Assembly (NCBI RefSeq): GCF_000373905.1
Contig: NZ_KB892705.1
Span: 2,189,020-2,253,019, forward strand
Length of the DNA: 64,000 nucleotides
Direction of reading: 5' to 3'
DNA from: Mycobacterium sp. 155
GTDB lineage: Bacteria; Actinomycetota; Actinomycetes; Mycobacteriales; Mycobacteriaceae
Shown here: piece after piece, positions 1 through 9,725 of the stretch
Layout: each line of letters starts with the position of its first letter
Numbering within the stretch: the first letter of the stretch is position 1
Translations under genes and position numbers: made by a program
The notes under the pieces: generated by a model
What the model saw: the letters and a program-made list of their open reading frames with translations, nothing else
Databases searched by the model: none
What the model was told of the DNA's origin: nothing

Positions 1-10
1 CCGGACCTAC

Positions 11-44
11 GGCGCCGACCCGACCTGCGGCGCCGACCCGACCT
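11..44. repeat. Short tandem repeat, two 18-bp units
   Basis: GGCGCCGACCCGACCT occurs at 11-26 and 29-44, separated by GC, and the window opens with a partial third copy. It lies downstream of the metE-like gene and no function can be assigned. Confidence 0.6.
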
Positions 45-47
45 ACT

Positions 48-97
48 TTGTCACGCTGGGGTGGCTCTCGAAATCGAGAGCCACCCCAGCGTGACAA
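48..97. terminator. Long perfect hairpin downstream of the metE-like gene
   Basis: Positions 48-70 and 75-97 are perfect reverse complements (23 bp) around the loop AAAT. It lies 67 bp beyond the stop of the minus-strand metE-like gene, so it probably ends the iscS-mnmA-metE-like transcript. It could serve both strands because the sequence is symmetric. No long T-run follows, which is common in mycobacteria. Confidence 0.6.
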
Positions 98-163
98 TCG
101 GCGCGGCACGAGGGAAGCCGGCAGGATGCCAGCGGTAGACGAGCCTCCGCGGGCCTATGGGGG

Positions 164-1174
164 TTAGATGGCGTCCGGATCCTGCGCGAAGCCGTCGGCG
201 GTCTTTTGCGCGAGCTCAAGTGCGACCCGCGCCCACTCGGGCGTCGCACCGGCCAGTCCGCACGCCGGAGTGATGCCGATCCGGTCCCGCAACACCTCAC
301 GGGCGAAACCCAGTCGGTCGGTGACCGTCACGACCGCCTTGGCGACCTCTTCGACCGACGGCCTGCGTTCGGGTGCGGTGGCGGGCACCACCCCGAGCAG
401 CACTGTGCGCCCGGCGTCGACGAACTCGCCGATACCGTCCAGATCAGCCGGGGTCAGGGTCGAAAGATCGACGGAAACAGCGTGAACAGTGCTGCGCAGC
501 AAGCCTTTCCACGGTAAGCCCGGAGCGCAGCTGTGCATGGCGGTTTCGGCGCCGACGCGCGCGACGCAGCCGTCAAGCAAGCCCATGGCGACGGTTTCGT
601 CGACCGGATGCACCGGCGACAAGCTGGTCACCCCGGTCAACCGACCTGCCAGCGCGGCCGGCAACGACGGCTCGTCGAGCTGCACCACCACGGTTGTCTC
701 CAACCTGCGCGCGACGTCGGCCCGGTGCTGCGCCAGCCCCTCGGCCAAAGATGCGGCGAGGTCGCGCAACGCGCCCGGGTCGGTGATGGCCCGATGCCCG
801 CCGGACAGTTCCAGCTGCGCGGCCAGCGTGATGGGCCCGGGCGCCTGGACTTTCACGACGCGCCCGCTGCCGCGCAGCCCGGCCTTTTCCCAGGCCTCCT
901 CGAGCGCATCGACATCCTCGCCCAGCAGACTCACCGCGCGGCGCAGCGCGGCACTGCGGCCCGATGCGATGCGGTAGCCGCGCGGCACGGTGTCGATGCC
1001 GACGTCGACCAGCAGCGCCCCAGCCCGGCCGATCATGTCGGCGCCGATGCCGCGGGCGGGCAGTTCCACCAGATGGGTCAGCGTGTGCAGTTCCCCTACG
1101 ACGACCTCGGCGGCCTGCCGCGCGGCGGTGCCAGGCCAAGACCCGATACCGGTCGCGGCCGCGAAAGCGCTCAC
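164..1174 (-). CDS. MetE C-terminal-like (cobalamin-independent methionine synthase family) protein
   Basis: This 336-residue protein resembles only the C-terminal catalytic half of cobalamin-independent methionine synthase. Family-like segments are QAPGP near 110, QLDEPSLPA near 167, MHSCA near 213 and [10 protein letters not shown] near 300; the His and Cys residues in the last two could be zinc ligands. Full MetE is about 750 residues, so this is not a complete methionine synthase, and its methyl donor and acceptor are unknown. It corresponds to Rv3015c as I recall. Its start overlaps the mnmA stop by 4 bp, making it the last gene of an iscS-mnmA operon. The fold assignment is firm and the substrate is open. 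Confidence 0.8.
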   Translation of the reverse strand: MSAFAAATGIGSWPGTAARQAAEVVVGELHTLTHLVELPARGIGADMIGRAGALLVDVGIDTVPRGYRIASGRSAALRRAVSLLGEDVDALEEAWEKAGLRGSGRVVKVQAPGPITLAAQLELSGGHRAITDPGALRDLAASLAEGLAQHRADVARRLETTVVVQLDEPSLPAALAGRLTGVTSLSPVHPVDETVAMGLLDGCVARVGAETAMHSCAPGLPWKGLLRSTVHAVSVDLSTLTPADLDGIGEFVDAGRTVLLGVVPATAPERRPSVEEVAKAVVTVTDRLGFAREVLRDRIGITPACGLAGATPEWARVALELAQKTADGFAQDPDAI

Positions 1175-2241
1175 GCGCGTGCGATGGTGGCGCTGGCGAT
1201 GACCTCGTCACCGTCCGGATCGGGACGGTAAAGCACCATGGTCTGCCCAGGTGCGACGCCGCGCAGCGGGGTCCGCAGGTTCACTATCAGGCGGCCGTCG
1301 AACAACTCTGCCACGACGTCGGCGATCCCACCGTGCGCCCGCACCTGCACCTGGCACTCCACGGGCCCGTCAAGAGCGACGCCGCTGGTGAAGACCGGGT
1401 TCTCCCCCGACAGCTGCCGCACCTCGAGGTCCTCGGCCGATCCGACGCGGACGGTGCCGGTTTCGGCGTCGATCGCGGTCACGTACCGGGGCCTGCCGTC
1501 GGCGCCGGGGCCCGCGATTCCCAGACCCTTGCGTTGGCCGATGGTGAAACCGTGCACGCCTCCGTGTTCGGCGAGCACTGTGCCGCTGGAATCGATCACC
1601 GAGCCGCGGCGCACCCCGATACGCGCGCCGAGGAAAGCCTGGGTGTCCCCCGACGGGATGAAGCAGATGTCATGGCTGTCAGGCTTTTCAGCGACTGCCA
1701 GCCCGCGGGCGGCAGCCTCTTCACGGATCTGCGGCTTGGGTGTGTCGCCGATCGGGAACAGCGCATGTCGAAGCTGCTCGGCGGTCAGCACACCCAGCAC
1801 GTACGACTGATCCTTGTCAGCGTCGACCGCGCGGCGCAGCCTGCCGTCTTCCAGCCGTGCGTAGTGACCCGTCGCGACGGCGTCGAAACCCAGCACCAAG
1901 GCCCGGGCCGACAGTGCGGAGAACTTGATCCGCTCGTTGCACCGCACGCACGGATTCGGGGTCTCACCGCGCGCGTAGGCCTCGACGAAGTCGTCGATCA
2001 CATCGTCTTTGAACCTGTCGGCGAAATCCCAGACGTAGAACGGGATCCCGAGCACGTCCGCGACGCGCCGGGCGTCACCGGCATCCTCCTTGGAACAACA
2101 TCCCCGCGATCCGGTGCGCAGGGTGCCCGGCGTGGACGACAGCGCCAAGTGCACGCCGACGACATCGTGGCCGGCGTCGACCATGCGGGCGGCGGCCACC
2201 GACGAATCCACTCCACCGCTCATCGCGACCAGCACCCTCAT
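1171..2241 (-). CDS. mnmA: tRNA-specific 2-thiouridylase MnmA
   Basis: MnmA activates U34 of tRNA-Glu, -Gln and -Lys with ATP and installs sulfur at C2. The 356-residue protein opens with the PP-loop SGGVDSS (ATP pyrophosphatase). [12 protein letters not shown] holds the first catalytic Cys near residue 99 and SHDICFIP the second near 193; both are intact, as needed for the persulfide mechanism. Length is normal for the family. It sits directly downstream of cysteine desulfurase with a 4-bp overlap, so sulfur donor and acceptor are translated together. It matches Rv3024c. Confidence 0.95.
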   Translation of the reverse strand: MRVLVAMSGGVDSSVAAARMVDAGHDVVGVHLALSSTPGTLRTGSRGCCSKEDAGDARRVADVLGIPFYVWDFADRFKDDVIDDFVEAYARGETPNPCVRCNERIKFSALSARALVLGFDAVATGHYARLEDGRLRRAVDADKDQSYVLGVLTAEQLRHALFPIGDTPKPQIREEAAARGLAVAEKPDSHDICFIPSGDTQAFLGARIGVRRGSVIDSSGTVLAEHGGVHGFTIGQRKGLGIAGPGADGRPRYVTAIDAETGTVRVGSAEDLEVRQLSGENPVFTSGVALDGPVECQVQVRAHGGIADVVAELFDGRLIVNLRTPLRGVAPGQTMVLYRPDPDGDEVIASATIARA

Positions 2242-3455
2242 GAGCGAGCCGTTCCGGAACTCGCCAGCGCCGCCAGCCGGGCCCGCTCCACTGCGCCCGG
2301 CAGTACCTCAAGCGCAGCGTCCACGTCGGCGTCGGTGCTGTTGTGCCCCAGCGACAGTCGCAAGGATCCGCGGGACGTCGCCGGGTCGGCGCCCATTGCG
2401 ATCAGCACGTGAGAGGCCTGCGCCACCCCGGCCGTGCAGGCTGATCCGGTCGAGCATTCGATGCCCTTGGCATCGAGCAGCATCAGCAACGAATCGCCTT
2501 CGCAACCACGGAAAGTGAAGTGCGCGTTGCCGGGAAGCCGTCCCGTGCCAGCGGCCCCGTTGACGTAGGTGTCATCGATCGTTGCCAATACGCCCTCAAT
2601 CAGCCGATCCCGCAACGCGCGTACCCGTGCGCTGTTGACCGCCATACCGTCGATCGCCACCTTCGCAGCCGCTGCCATGCCGACGGCGCCAGCCACAAAC
2701 GGTGTGCCGGAACGGATGTCGCGTTCCTGGCCGCCGCCGTGCAGCAGTGGCACGCATGCGACGTCCCGACGCAACAGCAGTACCCCGGCACCGGCAGGCC
2801 CGCCGAACTTGTGCGCAGCCACGCTCATCGCCGCCAGCCCGCTGGCCCCGAAGTCCACCGGGATCTGACCGACCGCCTGCACGGCATCGCTGTGCATCGG
2901 CACCCCGAACTCCGTGGCGACCGCCGCCAGCTCCGTGATCGGCATGATGGTGCCGACCTCGTTGTTGGCCCACATGATCGATACCAGCGCCACGTCGTCG
3001 TGCTCCTGCAGCGCAGCCCGCAGAGCTTCGGGGGCCACCGCACCGTCCGGGCCGACCGGCAGCCACGTGACCTCGGCGCCCTCGTGCTCGGCCAGCCATT
3101 CCACGGCGTCGAGCACCGCGTGGTGTTCGACCGGGCTGGTCACGATCCGCCGCCGCGTGGGCTCGGCATCGTGGCGGGCCCAGTAGATGCCTTTGACCGC
3201 CAGGTTGTCGCTTTCGGTGCCGCCGGCGGTGAAGATGACCTCCGAGGGCCGCGCCCCCAGCAGCTGGGCCAGTGTCTCGCGGGACTCCTCCATCCGGCGC
3301 CGGGCCAGCCGGCCCGATCCGTGCAGCGACGATGCGTTGCCCGCGGTGGCCAGCACAGCCGTCATCGCCTCGATGGCAGCGGGATGCATCGGGGTGCTGG
3401 CGGCGTGATCGAGGTAGACCTGCGCACCCGAGGACACGGTCGGTGAGGCAGCCAT
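2238..3455 (-). CDS. iscS: Cysteine desulfurase (IscS/NifS type)
   Basis: This PLP enzyme removes sulfur from L-cysteine as a protein-bound persulfide for tRNA thiolation and probably Fe-S clusters. The sequence shows [11 protein letters not shown] at the N terminus, the PLP lysine in AAHKFGGP near residue 215, and the mobile-loop Cys in [11 protein letters not shown] near 338. The 405 residues fit group I desulfurases. It heads an operon with mnmA (4-bp overlap) and the metE-like gene. It matches Rv3025c. The first eight or so residues before the conserved core are uncertain. Confidence 0.94.
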   Translation of the reverse strand: MAASPTVSSGAQVYLDHAASTPMHPAAIEAMTAVLATAGNASSLHGSGRLARRRMEESRETLAQLLGARPSEVIFTAGGTESDNLAVKGIYWARHDAEPTRRRIVTSPVEHHAVLDAVEWLAEHEGAEVTWLPVGPDGAVAPEALRAALQEHDDVALVSIMWANNEVGTIMPITELAAVATEFGVPMHSDAVQAVGQIPVDFGASGLAAMSVAAHKFGGPAGAGVLLLRRDVACVPLLHGGGQERDIRSGTPFVAGAVGMAAAAKVAIDGMAVNSARVRALRDRLIEGVLATIDDTYVNGAAGTGRLPGNAHFTFRGCEGDSLLMLLDAKGIECSTGSACTAGVAQASHVLIAMGADPATSRGSLRLSLGHNSTDADVDAALEVLPGAVERARLAALASSGTARS

Positions 3456-3500
3456 AACGCTCCCAGGATAGCCGCGACCGGCTATCGGCCCGAATGCCGG

Positions 3501-4355
3501 TCAGGCGACCAGAGCGTGAGCGGGCGTGACAGGCAGAGTCTGCTCCCCACGCACCGCCGCCTCGCAGCGTGCGGCCAGATCGCGGCGGTTCTCGCCGGGC
3601 AGTTGCAGCGACCCGACGTGCACGTGGCACACGGTGCGACGGGCGGTGATGACGCGCCGGACAGACTGCAGCAGGGTGCCCTGCCCGACGAAGGCCGGAA
3701 CCGTGGACAGCCGGCCGTCGCGGTGCCGGTAGGTCAGTCGCAGCGGCTGCACGGGGCGGGCGGCGTCGATGGCGGCCTGGAACATCGCGGGACGGAACTG
3801 GCCGTGGGCCAGTCCGCACCAGGTGGTGCCCTCGGGGAACGCCACCACGGTGTGCCCTTCGGTCAGACGCTGCGCGACGGTGTCCACGACCGACGGCAGC
3901 CGGCGCAGACTGCCCCGGTCGATGGGGATGACCTTCATGATGCGGGCGAGCCGTCCCAGAGCAGGCCACTCCACCAGGTCGGCGCGGGCGACGAAGGATC
4001 CCGGCAGCACTGCCCCGATGGTGAAGATGTCCAGCCAGGACACGTGCCCACTGACCACCAGCACACCCTGAAGGTTGCGGATCGGACCGCCTGACACGGT
4101 GATACGCACGCCGAAGCACCGCAGCATCAATCGGCAGTACAACCGCTGGATGTGTGAGCGCCCGGGCAACGGCACCGCCAGCAGCGGCACGCCGGGTGCC
4201 AGGAGGACCGCCATGGCGACCCGCACGGTGGTGCGGACCCAGACGACCGATCTGCGGCCGGTGTCGGCGCTGCCGGCCTGCACGCAGCTGGCATCACACG
4301 ATGCCCTGGGCAACCATGGGTGTGCGCGGCCTGCGGCTGTGCGCGGACTGGTCAC
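3501..4355 (-). CDS. PlsC-type 1-acyl-sn-glycerol-3-phosphate acyltransferase family protein
   Basis: The protein belongs to the LPLAT family that acylates lysophosphatidate or related acceptors at the membrane. The catalytic H-x4-D box is present in GHVSWLDIF near residue 107 and the phosphate-binding FPEGTT near 174. A hydrophobic segment near 45-62 (VAMAVLLAPGVPLLAVPL) probably anchors it. The chosen GTG start overlaps the upstream GNAT gene stop by 4 bp (GTGA), so the two are translationally coupled. It is syntenic with Rv3026c. The acyl acceptor cannot be read from sequence; pairing with an OlsB-like GNAT suggests acyl transfer to an amine-containing lipid. Confidence 0.85.
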   Translation of the reverse strand: MTSPRTAAGRAHPWLPRASCDASCVQAGSADTGRRSVVWVRTTVRVAMAVLLAPGVPLLAVPLPGRSHIQRLYCRLMLRCFGVRITVSGGPIRNLQGVLVVSGHVSWLDIFTIGAVLPGSFVARADLVEWPALGRLARIMKVIPIDRGSLRRLPSVVDTVAQRLTEGHTVVAFPEGTTWCGLAHGQFRPAMFQAAIDAARPVQPLRLTYRHRDGRLSTVPAFVGQGTLLQSVRRVITARRTVCHVHVGSLQLPGENRRDLAARCEAAVRGEQTLPVTPAHALVA

Positions 4356-5194
4356 GAGCCCATCCCGTCGGCCATGTCGGCTGCTGCCGACACCGAGCGC
4401 AGTCGCTTGAGGTAGCGGATGTCGGCCCGGCGCCTGTCGAGCAGGGCCGGGAAGTCACCCACCCCGAAGTCGGGGTCGTGGGCCGGTTCGCCGCACACCT
4501 GCGCGCCCAGCCGTAAGTAGCCGCGCATCAGCGGCGGCACCGAGATCCGCGACGGCGGGGCGATGTCGTCGAGGCTCTCGCCGTCGAGCACGACGGGTCG
4601 GTACGGGTACACGGTGAACTCCTGCGGTGCGGCATGGCGACGGCGGACGAAATCGCGGACCCCGCGGATCAGCGTGCCGGGCGGGCCGTCGGCGTTGCCC
4701 GCGGTGGGCACCGAGACGCAGCCAGTGACATAGTCGTAGCCGCAGCGGTCCAGGTAGGCCAGGATGCCCGCCCACATGAGCAGGACCACCGCGCCGTTGC
4801 GGTGGTCGCTGCGCACGACGGCGCGGCCCATCTCCACCAGAGACGGCCGCAGTGCATCGAGGCCCGTCACATCGAACTCGGTGGCTGTGTAGAGCCCGCC
4901 GGCGGCGATCGCGCCGGGCGGCGGCAACATGCGGTAGCAGCCGACCAGTTCGCCGGCGTCCTCGTCCCGTACCAGCAGGTGGTCGCAGTACTCGTCGAAC
5001 CGGTCGGCATCCAGACCAGCGGAGTCGCCGTCGCGCTTGAACGCGAATCCCGGCTCAGCGGTGAACACGTCGTGACGCAGTCGCTGTGCCGCGTAGATGA
5101 GCTCGGCGTCGGTGGACAACAACAGTGAATACCGCGGCGAATCCGCTGACGGGGTGGGACGGTCGGCGGCGATGAGTACAGATGGAGTGCTCAT
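4352..5194 (-). CDS. GNAT-fold acyltransferase, OlsB/hemolysin-like
   Basis: This 280-residue protein resembles the OlsB-like branch of the GNAT fold, which uses acyl-ACP or acyl-CoA to N-acylate ornithine or similar amines. Recognisable parts are RLRHDVFTAEPGFAF, DRFDEYCDHLLVRD, GCYRMLPP, EMGRAVVRSDHRNG and the C-terminal PPLMRGYLRLGAQVCGEPA, all typical of the family. It is coupled to the PlsC-like gene, an OlsB/OlsA-like arrangement. An ATG at 5194 is preferred to the GTG nine bases upstream. It matches Rv3027c. Whether mycobacteria use it for an ornithine-type lipid is not known to me. Confidence 0.8.
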   Translation of the reverse strand: MSTPSVLIAADRPTPSADSPRYSLLLSTDAELIYAAQRLRHDVFTAEPGFAFKRDGDSAGLDADRFDEYCDHLLVRDEDAGELVGCYRMLPPPGAIAAGGLYTATEFDVTGLDALRPSLVEMGRAVVRSDHRNGAVVLLMWAGILAYLDRCGYDYVTGCVSVPTAGNADGPPGTLIRGVRDFVRRRHAAPQEFTVYPYRPVVLDGESLDDIAPPSRISVPPLMRGYLRLGAQVCGEPAHDPDFGVGDFPALLDRRRADIRYLKRLRSVSAAADMADGMGS

Positions 5195-5290
5195 AGCCAG
5201 CACAGTCGCCCAGCCGGGTCGCCGGCTGGCGTCGTCAGCGTGACATGTCCGTGATGGCTAGGTGACGAATTGGACCGCCGGGCTGCTCAG

Positions 5291-5340
5291 CAGACGCAAA
5301 ACTGCCCCTTTTCGTGCGAAAAGGGGCAGTTTTGTGTCTG
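5291..5340. terminator. Strong hairpin ending the etfBA transcript
   Basis: Positions 5291-5314 pair with 5317-5340 over 24 positions with a single mismatch. The stem includes AAAACTGCCCCTTTT and its complement, giving a T-rich flank on either strand. It sits 24 bp past the etfA stop and before the GNAT operon, so it should separate the two minus-strand units. Confidence 0.75.
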
Positions 5341-5363
5341 CTCGCGCGAGAAAACGCGAAAAA

Positions 5364-6320
5364 TCAGCCCTGGCGAGCCTTGATGGCGTCGGTGAGCTGC
5401 GGGGTGACGTTGAACAGGTCGCCGACGATGCCGAGATCGGCGATCTCGAAAATCGGCGCCTCTTCGTCCTTGTTCACCGCGACGATCGTCTTCGACGTCT
5501 GCATACCGGCGCGGTGCTGGATCGCCCCGGAGATACCCAGCGCGATGTACAGCTGCGGCGACACGGTCTTGCCGGTCTGCCCGATCTGGAACTGGCCCGG
5601 GTAGTAGCCCGCGTCGACCGCGGCACGCGAAGCACCGACAGCGCCGTCGAGCGAGTCGGCCAGCGCCTCGACGATCGCGAAGCTCTCCGCGCTGCCGACA
5701 CCACGCCCGCCGGCGACCACGACGGTGGCCTCGGTGAGCTCTGGGCGGTCGCCGGCCACCGCGGGCTCACGCTTGGTGATCTTGGTGGCGGTCTCGGCCT
5801 GAGCCGGAACCTCGACGTTGACGACCGCACCGGCACCGGCGGCAGGCACGGCCTCGATCGAGCCGGGACGCACGGTGATCACCGGAGTGTCGCTGGTGAC
5901 CTGTGCCTCGACGGTGAAAGCGCCACCGAAGATGCTGTGGACGCCCACCGCGCCTTCCTTGACCTGGATCACGTCGACCAGCAGACCCGAACCGATGCGG
6001 GCCGCCAACCGTGCGGAGATCTCCTTGCCGTCGGCGCTTGCGGCGAGCAGCACGCCCGCGGGCGCGGCAGTCTCGACCAGACCGGCGAGCACGTCGACCA
6101 CCGGGGTGACCAAGTAGTTCTCGACGTCATCGGATTCGGCAACGTAGATCTTGGCCGCACCGGCGGCCTTGAGGTCGTCTACCAGCGGTGCTGCCGTGCC
6201 GGGCTTGCCCACCACGACGGCGGCAGGCTCACCTAGCGCCCGGGCGGCGGTAATCAATTCAGCGGTGACCTTCTTCAGGGCACCCTCGGAGTGCTCAACG
6301 AGCACAAGTACTTCAGCCAT
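5364..6320 (-). CDS. etfA: Electron transfer flavoprotein alpha subunit
   Basis: EtfA binds FAD and, with EtfB, carries electrons from acyl-CoA dehydrogenases to the respiratory chain. The C-terminal FAD domain is clear: [11 protein letters not shown] near 205, then [33 protein letters not shown] and a closing [16 protein letters not shown]. The 318-residue length is standard. It follows etfB by 51 bp on the same strand and ends before a strong hairpin. It matches fixB/Rv3028c. Confidence 0.96.
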   Translation of the reverse strand: MAEVLVLVEHSEGALKKVTAELITAARALGEPAAVVVGKPGTAAPLVDDLKAAGAAKIYVAESDDVENYLVTPVVDVLAGLVETAAPAGVLLAASADGKEISARLAARIGSGLLVDVIQVKEGAVGVHSIFGGAFTVEAQVTSDTPVITVRPGSIEAVPAAGAGAVVNVEVPAQAETATKITKREPAVAGDRPELTEATVVVAGGRGVGSAESFAIVEALADSLDGAVGASRAAVDAGYYPGQFQIGQTGKTVSPQLYIALGISGAIQHRAGMQTSKTIVAVNKDEEAPIFEIADLGIVGDLFNVTPQLTDAIKARQG

Positions 6321-6371
6321 GGGTTTCTCGTTATGTCTTTCGCGTCTCGTTAGATTCGATGGGAGCAGCTG

Positions 6372-7163
6372 CTAGATGAGTTTCTGAGCAACGAGGTACT
6401 CGACAACCTTGGTACCGCCGTTGCCGTCGTCGGTGACCTTCTCACCAGCGGCCTTCGGCGGCTTCGGGGTCGACGACAGCACCTTCGACCCGGCACTGGC
6501 GACACCGACCTCGTCGGCGTCGACGCCGATCTCGGCAAGGGTGAGCACGGTGACTTCCTTCTTCTTCGCGGCCATGATGCCCTTGAAGGACGGGAAGCGG
6601 GGCTCGTTGATCTTCTCGTTGACGCTGACGACAGCCGGAAGCGCGGCCTCCAGGGTGAAGACACCGTCGTCGGTCTCACGCTCTGCGGTGACCCGGCCGT
6701 TCTCGACCGTCAGCTTGCGCACATGGGTGAGCTGCGGCAGGCCCAGGTACTCGGCGATGACAGCCGGGACCGCGCCACCGACACCGTCGGTTGCCTCGTT
6801 ACCGGCGATGACCAGCTCAGTGCCCTCGATGGTGCCCAGCGCGCGGGCCAGCGCCCACGCTGTCTGGATCACGTCGGACCCGTGCAGGCCGTCGTCCTTG
6901 AGATGCACAGCCTTGTCGGCCCCCATCGACAGAGCCTTGCGGATGGCCTCGGTGGCGCGCTCCGGGCCCGCGGTCAGCACGGTGACCGTACTGTCGCCCC
7001 CCTCACGCTCCTTGATCAGCAGTGCCTCTTCAACGGCACGTTCGTTAATCTCGTCGAGCACGGCGTCGGCGGCCTCGCGATCGAGGGTGAAATCGCCGTC
7101 GGTGAGCTTGCGCTCCGACCAAGTGTCTGGGACCTGTTTGATCAGGACCACGATATTCGTCAT
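6372..7163 (-). CDS. etfB: Electron transfer flavoprotein beta subunit
   Basis: EtfB forms the heterodimer with EtfA. The 263-residue protein begins MTNIVVLIKQVPDTW and contains GADKAVHLKDD, ELVIAGNEATDGVGGAVPA and FPSFKGIMAAKKK, all family landmarks. The ATG at 7163 is chosen over an in-frame start 45 bp upstream because AGGAGGA precedes it at normal spacing and the family starts here. It is first in the etfBA operon, transcribed away from the MGLP cluster. It matches fixA/Rv3029c. Confidence 0.96.
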   Translation of the reverse strand: MTNIVVLIKQVPDTWSERKLTDGDFTLDREAADAVLDEINERAVEEALLIKEREGGDSTVTVLTAGPERATEAIRKALSMGADKAVHLKDDGLHGSDVIQTAWALARALGTIEGTELVIAGNEATDGVGGAVPAVIAEYLGLPQLTHVRKLTVENGRVTAERETDDGVFTLEAALPAVVSVNEKINEPRFPSFKGIMAAKKKEVTVLTLAEIGVDADEVGVASAGSKVLSSTPKPPKAAGEKVTDDGNGGTKVVEYLVAQKLI

Positions 7164-7230
7164 GACTCTGGTTCGTCCTCCTCGTGAGGCCGGAGACCGG
7201 CCTGCCATATTACGTTCTTTGCAGCTAACC

Positions 7231-7276
7231 CCATGTTACTGGTCGGTAACTTATGGTAGTTCGCAGGAACACCATA
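7231..7276. promoter_or_regulatory. Overlapping inverted repeats between etfB and the MGLP operon
   Basis: GTTAC (7235-7239) and GTAAC (7246-7250) flank a 6-nt centre, with an outer CCAT/ATGG pair around them. A second inverted repeat TATGGT (7252-7257) / ACCATA (7271-7276) follows. The site lies in the 216-bp divergent promoter region and looks like a TetR-type operator. The regulator is unknown. Confidence 0.45.
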
Positions 7277-7379
7277 GCTGGTCGAGCTTGGCCTGCGGTG
7301 ACCACTATCACACATGGGTGGTAAGGGAACCGTTCACGAGTAGGCCACCAACCGGTCGACTGGGTTAGCCTGCGTTGCA

Positions 7380-8153
7380 ATGAGCACATTTGTTGACGGT
7401 CCGGAAGACGCTCTGCCACTGACAGGCGAGCGGACCATCCCCGGCTTGGCCGAGGAGAATTACTGGTTCCGCCGGCACGAGGTGGTGTACCAGCGGCTCG
7501 CCGAGCGCTGCGCCGGGCGCGACGTGCTGGAAGCCGGCTGCGGCGAAGGCTATGGCGCCGATTTGATCGCCGACGTCGCCCGCAAGGTCATCGGCCTGGA
7601 CTACGACGAAGCAACGGTCGCCCATGTCCGGGCCCGCTATCCGCGCGTCGACATCCGGCACGGCAACCTCGCCGAACTTCCCCTGCCAGATGGCGCGGTC
7701 GACGTCGTGGTTAATTTCCAGGTCATCGAACACCTATGGGACCAGGCACAATTCGTCGCCGAGTGCTACCGGGTGCTGCGCCCCGGCGGTGTGTTCCTGG
7801 TGTCGACCCCGAACCGGATCACCTTCTCCCCCGGCCGCGACACTCCGCTCAACCCGTTCCACACCCGCGAACTCAACGCCGCCGAGCTCACCGAGCTGCT
7901 CGAAGACGCCGGGTTCCAGATCGAGGGTTTGTACGGAGTTTTCCACGGACCCGCCCTGGCCGAACTCGATGCCCGCCACGGCGGTTCGATCATCGACGCC
8001 CAGGTGGCGCGCGCGGTCGCCGACGCACCCTGGCCCGAGCGGCTGCTCGCCGACGTCGCGGCGGTATCCACCGACGACTTCGACATCACTCCGGCCGGGG
8101 AACGCAACATCGATGACAGCCTCGACCTGGTCGCGGTCGCGGTACGCCCGTGA
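7380..8153 (+). CDS. SAM-dependent methyltransferase of the MGLP cluster (Rv3030-like)
   Basis: This class I methyltransferase has motif I VLEAGCGEGYGAD near residue 50, motif II GLDYDEATV and a post-core VVNFQVIEHLWD. Its M. tuberculosis counterpart Rv3030 lies in the cluster proposed for 6-O-methylglucose lipopolysaccharide synthesis, where it is thought to O-methylate glucose units. It is the first gene of a three-gene operon with the GH57 enzyme (GTGA overlap) and the glycosyltransferase. The N terminus SxxxDGPEDALPLTGERTIPG is characteristic of the mycobacterial family. The precise position methylated cannot be inferred here. Confidence 0.88.
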   Translation: MSTFVDGPEDALPLTGERTIPGLAEENYWFRRHEVVYQRLAERCAGRDVLEAGCGEGYGADLIADVARKVIGLDYDEATVAHVRARYPRVDIRHGNLAELPLPDGAVDVVVNFQVIEHLWDQAQFVAECYRVLRPGGVFLVSTPNRITFSPGRDTPLNPFHTRELNAAELTELLEDAGFQIEGLYGVFHGPALAELDARHGGSIIDAQVARAVADAPWPERLLADVAAVSTDDFDITPAGERNIDDSLDLVAVAVRP

Positions 8154-9700
8154 ATGCCCCGAGCTCACACCCCGAACCGGTACCGGGGCTGTTCACTCTG
8201 GTCCTGCACACGCACCTACCGTGGCTGGCCCATCACGGCCGTTGGCCGGTGGGCGAAGAATGGCTCTACCAGTCCTGGTCGGCGGCTTACCTGCCGCTGA
8301 TGCGGGTACTGCATACCCTGGCCGCCGAGGACCGCAGCCACCTGATCACGCTGGGTATGACACCGGTGGTCACCGCACAGCTCGACGATCCGTACTGCCT
8401 CACCGGTATGCACCACTGGCTGACCAACTGGCAGTTACGCGCGCTTGAGGCCACAACGCTGAGCAGCCCGGAAGGGTTGCGCGAGTTCGGGGTTCGCGAG
8501 CATGCCGAAGCCGCCGCGGCGGTCGAGGACTTCTCCATCCGGTGGCGGCACGGTGCCAGTCCGATGCTGCGCGAACTGATCGACGCAGACACCATCGAAC
8601 TGCTCGGCGGCCCGCTGGCCCACCCGTTCCAGCCGCTGCTCAACCCGCGCCTGCGTGAGTTCGCGCTGCGTGAGGGGCTGGCCGACGCCCAGGCGCGCTT
8701 CGCCCACGCCCCGCAAGGTATCTGGGCACCAGAATGTGCGTACGCGCCGGGCATGGAAACCGGTTATGCCGCAGCGGGTGTGGGCCACTTCATGGTCGAC
8801 GGCCCGTCGCTGCACGGCGACACGGCGCTGGGCCGCCCGGTCGGCGACTCCGACGTCATCGCGTTCGGACGCGACCTACAGGTCAGCTATCGCGTGTGGT
8901 CCCCCAAGTCCGGCTATCCGGGGCACGCCGCCTACCGCGACTTCCACACCTACGACCACACCACCGGCCTGAAACCGGCTCGGGTCACGGGACGCAACAT
9001 GGCCTCCGAGGACAAGGCGCCCTACGACCCGCAGCGCGCCGACCGGGCCATCGACGACCACGTCACGGACTTCGTCGCGGTCGTGCGTCGGCGACTGCTC
9101 AGCGAGGGAGAACGCATCGGCCGGCCCGCGCATGTGATCGCGGCATTCGACACCGAGTTGTTCGGCCACTGGTGGTACGAGGGTCCGGTGTGGCTCGAGC
9201 GGGTGCTGCGGGCACTGCCCGAGGCCGGCATCCGGGTGGGCACCCTCGCCGATGCCAAGGCCGACGGATTCGTCGGTGCCCCAGTCGAATTACCACCCAG
9301 CTCATGGGGTTCGGGCAAGGACTGGCAGGTCTGGAACGGTCCAGCGGTCAGCGACCTCGTCCAGCTCAACACCGAGGTCGTCGACACCGCGCTGAGCACG
9401 GTGGACAAGGCCCTCACCCAGAACACCGCGTTAGGGTCCCCCACCCCGCGGGATCATGTCGCCGACCAGATCCTGCGGGAAACCCTGCTCACAGTGTCCA
9501 GTGACTGGTCGTTCATGGTCAGCAAGGACTCCGCGGCCGACTATGCACGCTACCGCGCGCACCTACACGCCCACGCCACGCGGGAAATCTGCGATGCGCT
9601 GGCATCGGGCCGATTCAAGCACGCCCGCCGCCTGGCAGACGGCTGGAACAGGGCCGACGGACTGTTCGGTGCCCTCGACGCACGTCGGCTCCCCAAATGA
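8150..9700 (+). CDS. Glycoside hydrolase family 57 protein, probable alpha-glucan branching enzyme (Rv3031-like)
   Basis: GH57 enzymes cleave or branch alpha-1,4-glucans. The 516-residue protein shows HTHLPWLAHHG at the N terminus, the nucleophile Glu in WAPECAY near residue 195, and the acid/base Asp in FDTELFGHWWYEGP near 335. A C-terminal helical domain ends with HARRLADGWNRADGLFG, as in the GH57 branching-enzyme clade. The GTG start overlaps the methyltransferase stop by 4 bp. By context it probably trims or branches the glucan of MGLP. Confidence 0.9.
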   Translation: MNAPSSHPEPVPGLFTLVLHTHLPWLAHHGRWPVGEEWLYQSWSAAYLPLMRVLHTLAAEDRSHLITLGMTPVVTAQLDDPYCLTGMHHWLTNWQLRALEATTLSSPEGLREFGVREHAEAAAAVEDFSIRWRHGASPMLRELIDADTIELLGGPLAHPFQPLLNPRLREFALREGLADAQARFAHAPQGIWAPECAYAPGMETGYAAAGVGHFMVDGPSLHGDTALGRPVGDSDVIAFGRDLQVSYRVWSPKSGYPGHAAYRDFHTYDHTTGLKPARVTGRNMASEDKAPYDPQRADRAIDDHVTDFVAVVRRRLLSEGERIGRPAHVIAAFDTELFGHWWYEGPVWLERVLRALPEAGIRVGTLADAKADGFVGAPVELPPSSWGSGKDWQVWNGPAVSDLVQLNTEVVDTALSTVDKALTQNTALGSPTPRDHVADQILRETLLTVSSDWSFMVSKDSAADYARYRAHLHAHATREICDALASGRFKHARRLADGWNRADGLFGALDARRLPK

Positions 9701-9725
9701 CCACCAGCCGGAGAAAGCACCAGCC

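Noticed and set aside
964-2412. 482-codon plus-strand frame opposite mnmA
   Set aside because: Antisense of mnmA, which has intact catalytic motifs; the plus product is low-complexity Arg/Pro-rich.
2596-4119. 507-codon minus-strand frame spanning parts of iscS and the PlsC gene
   Set aside because: Shifted frame of two real genes; Arg/Gly/His-rich with no motif.
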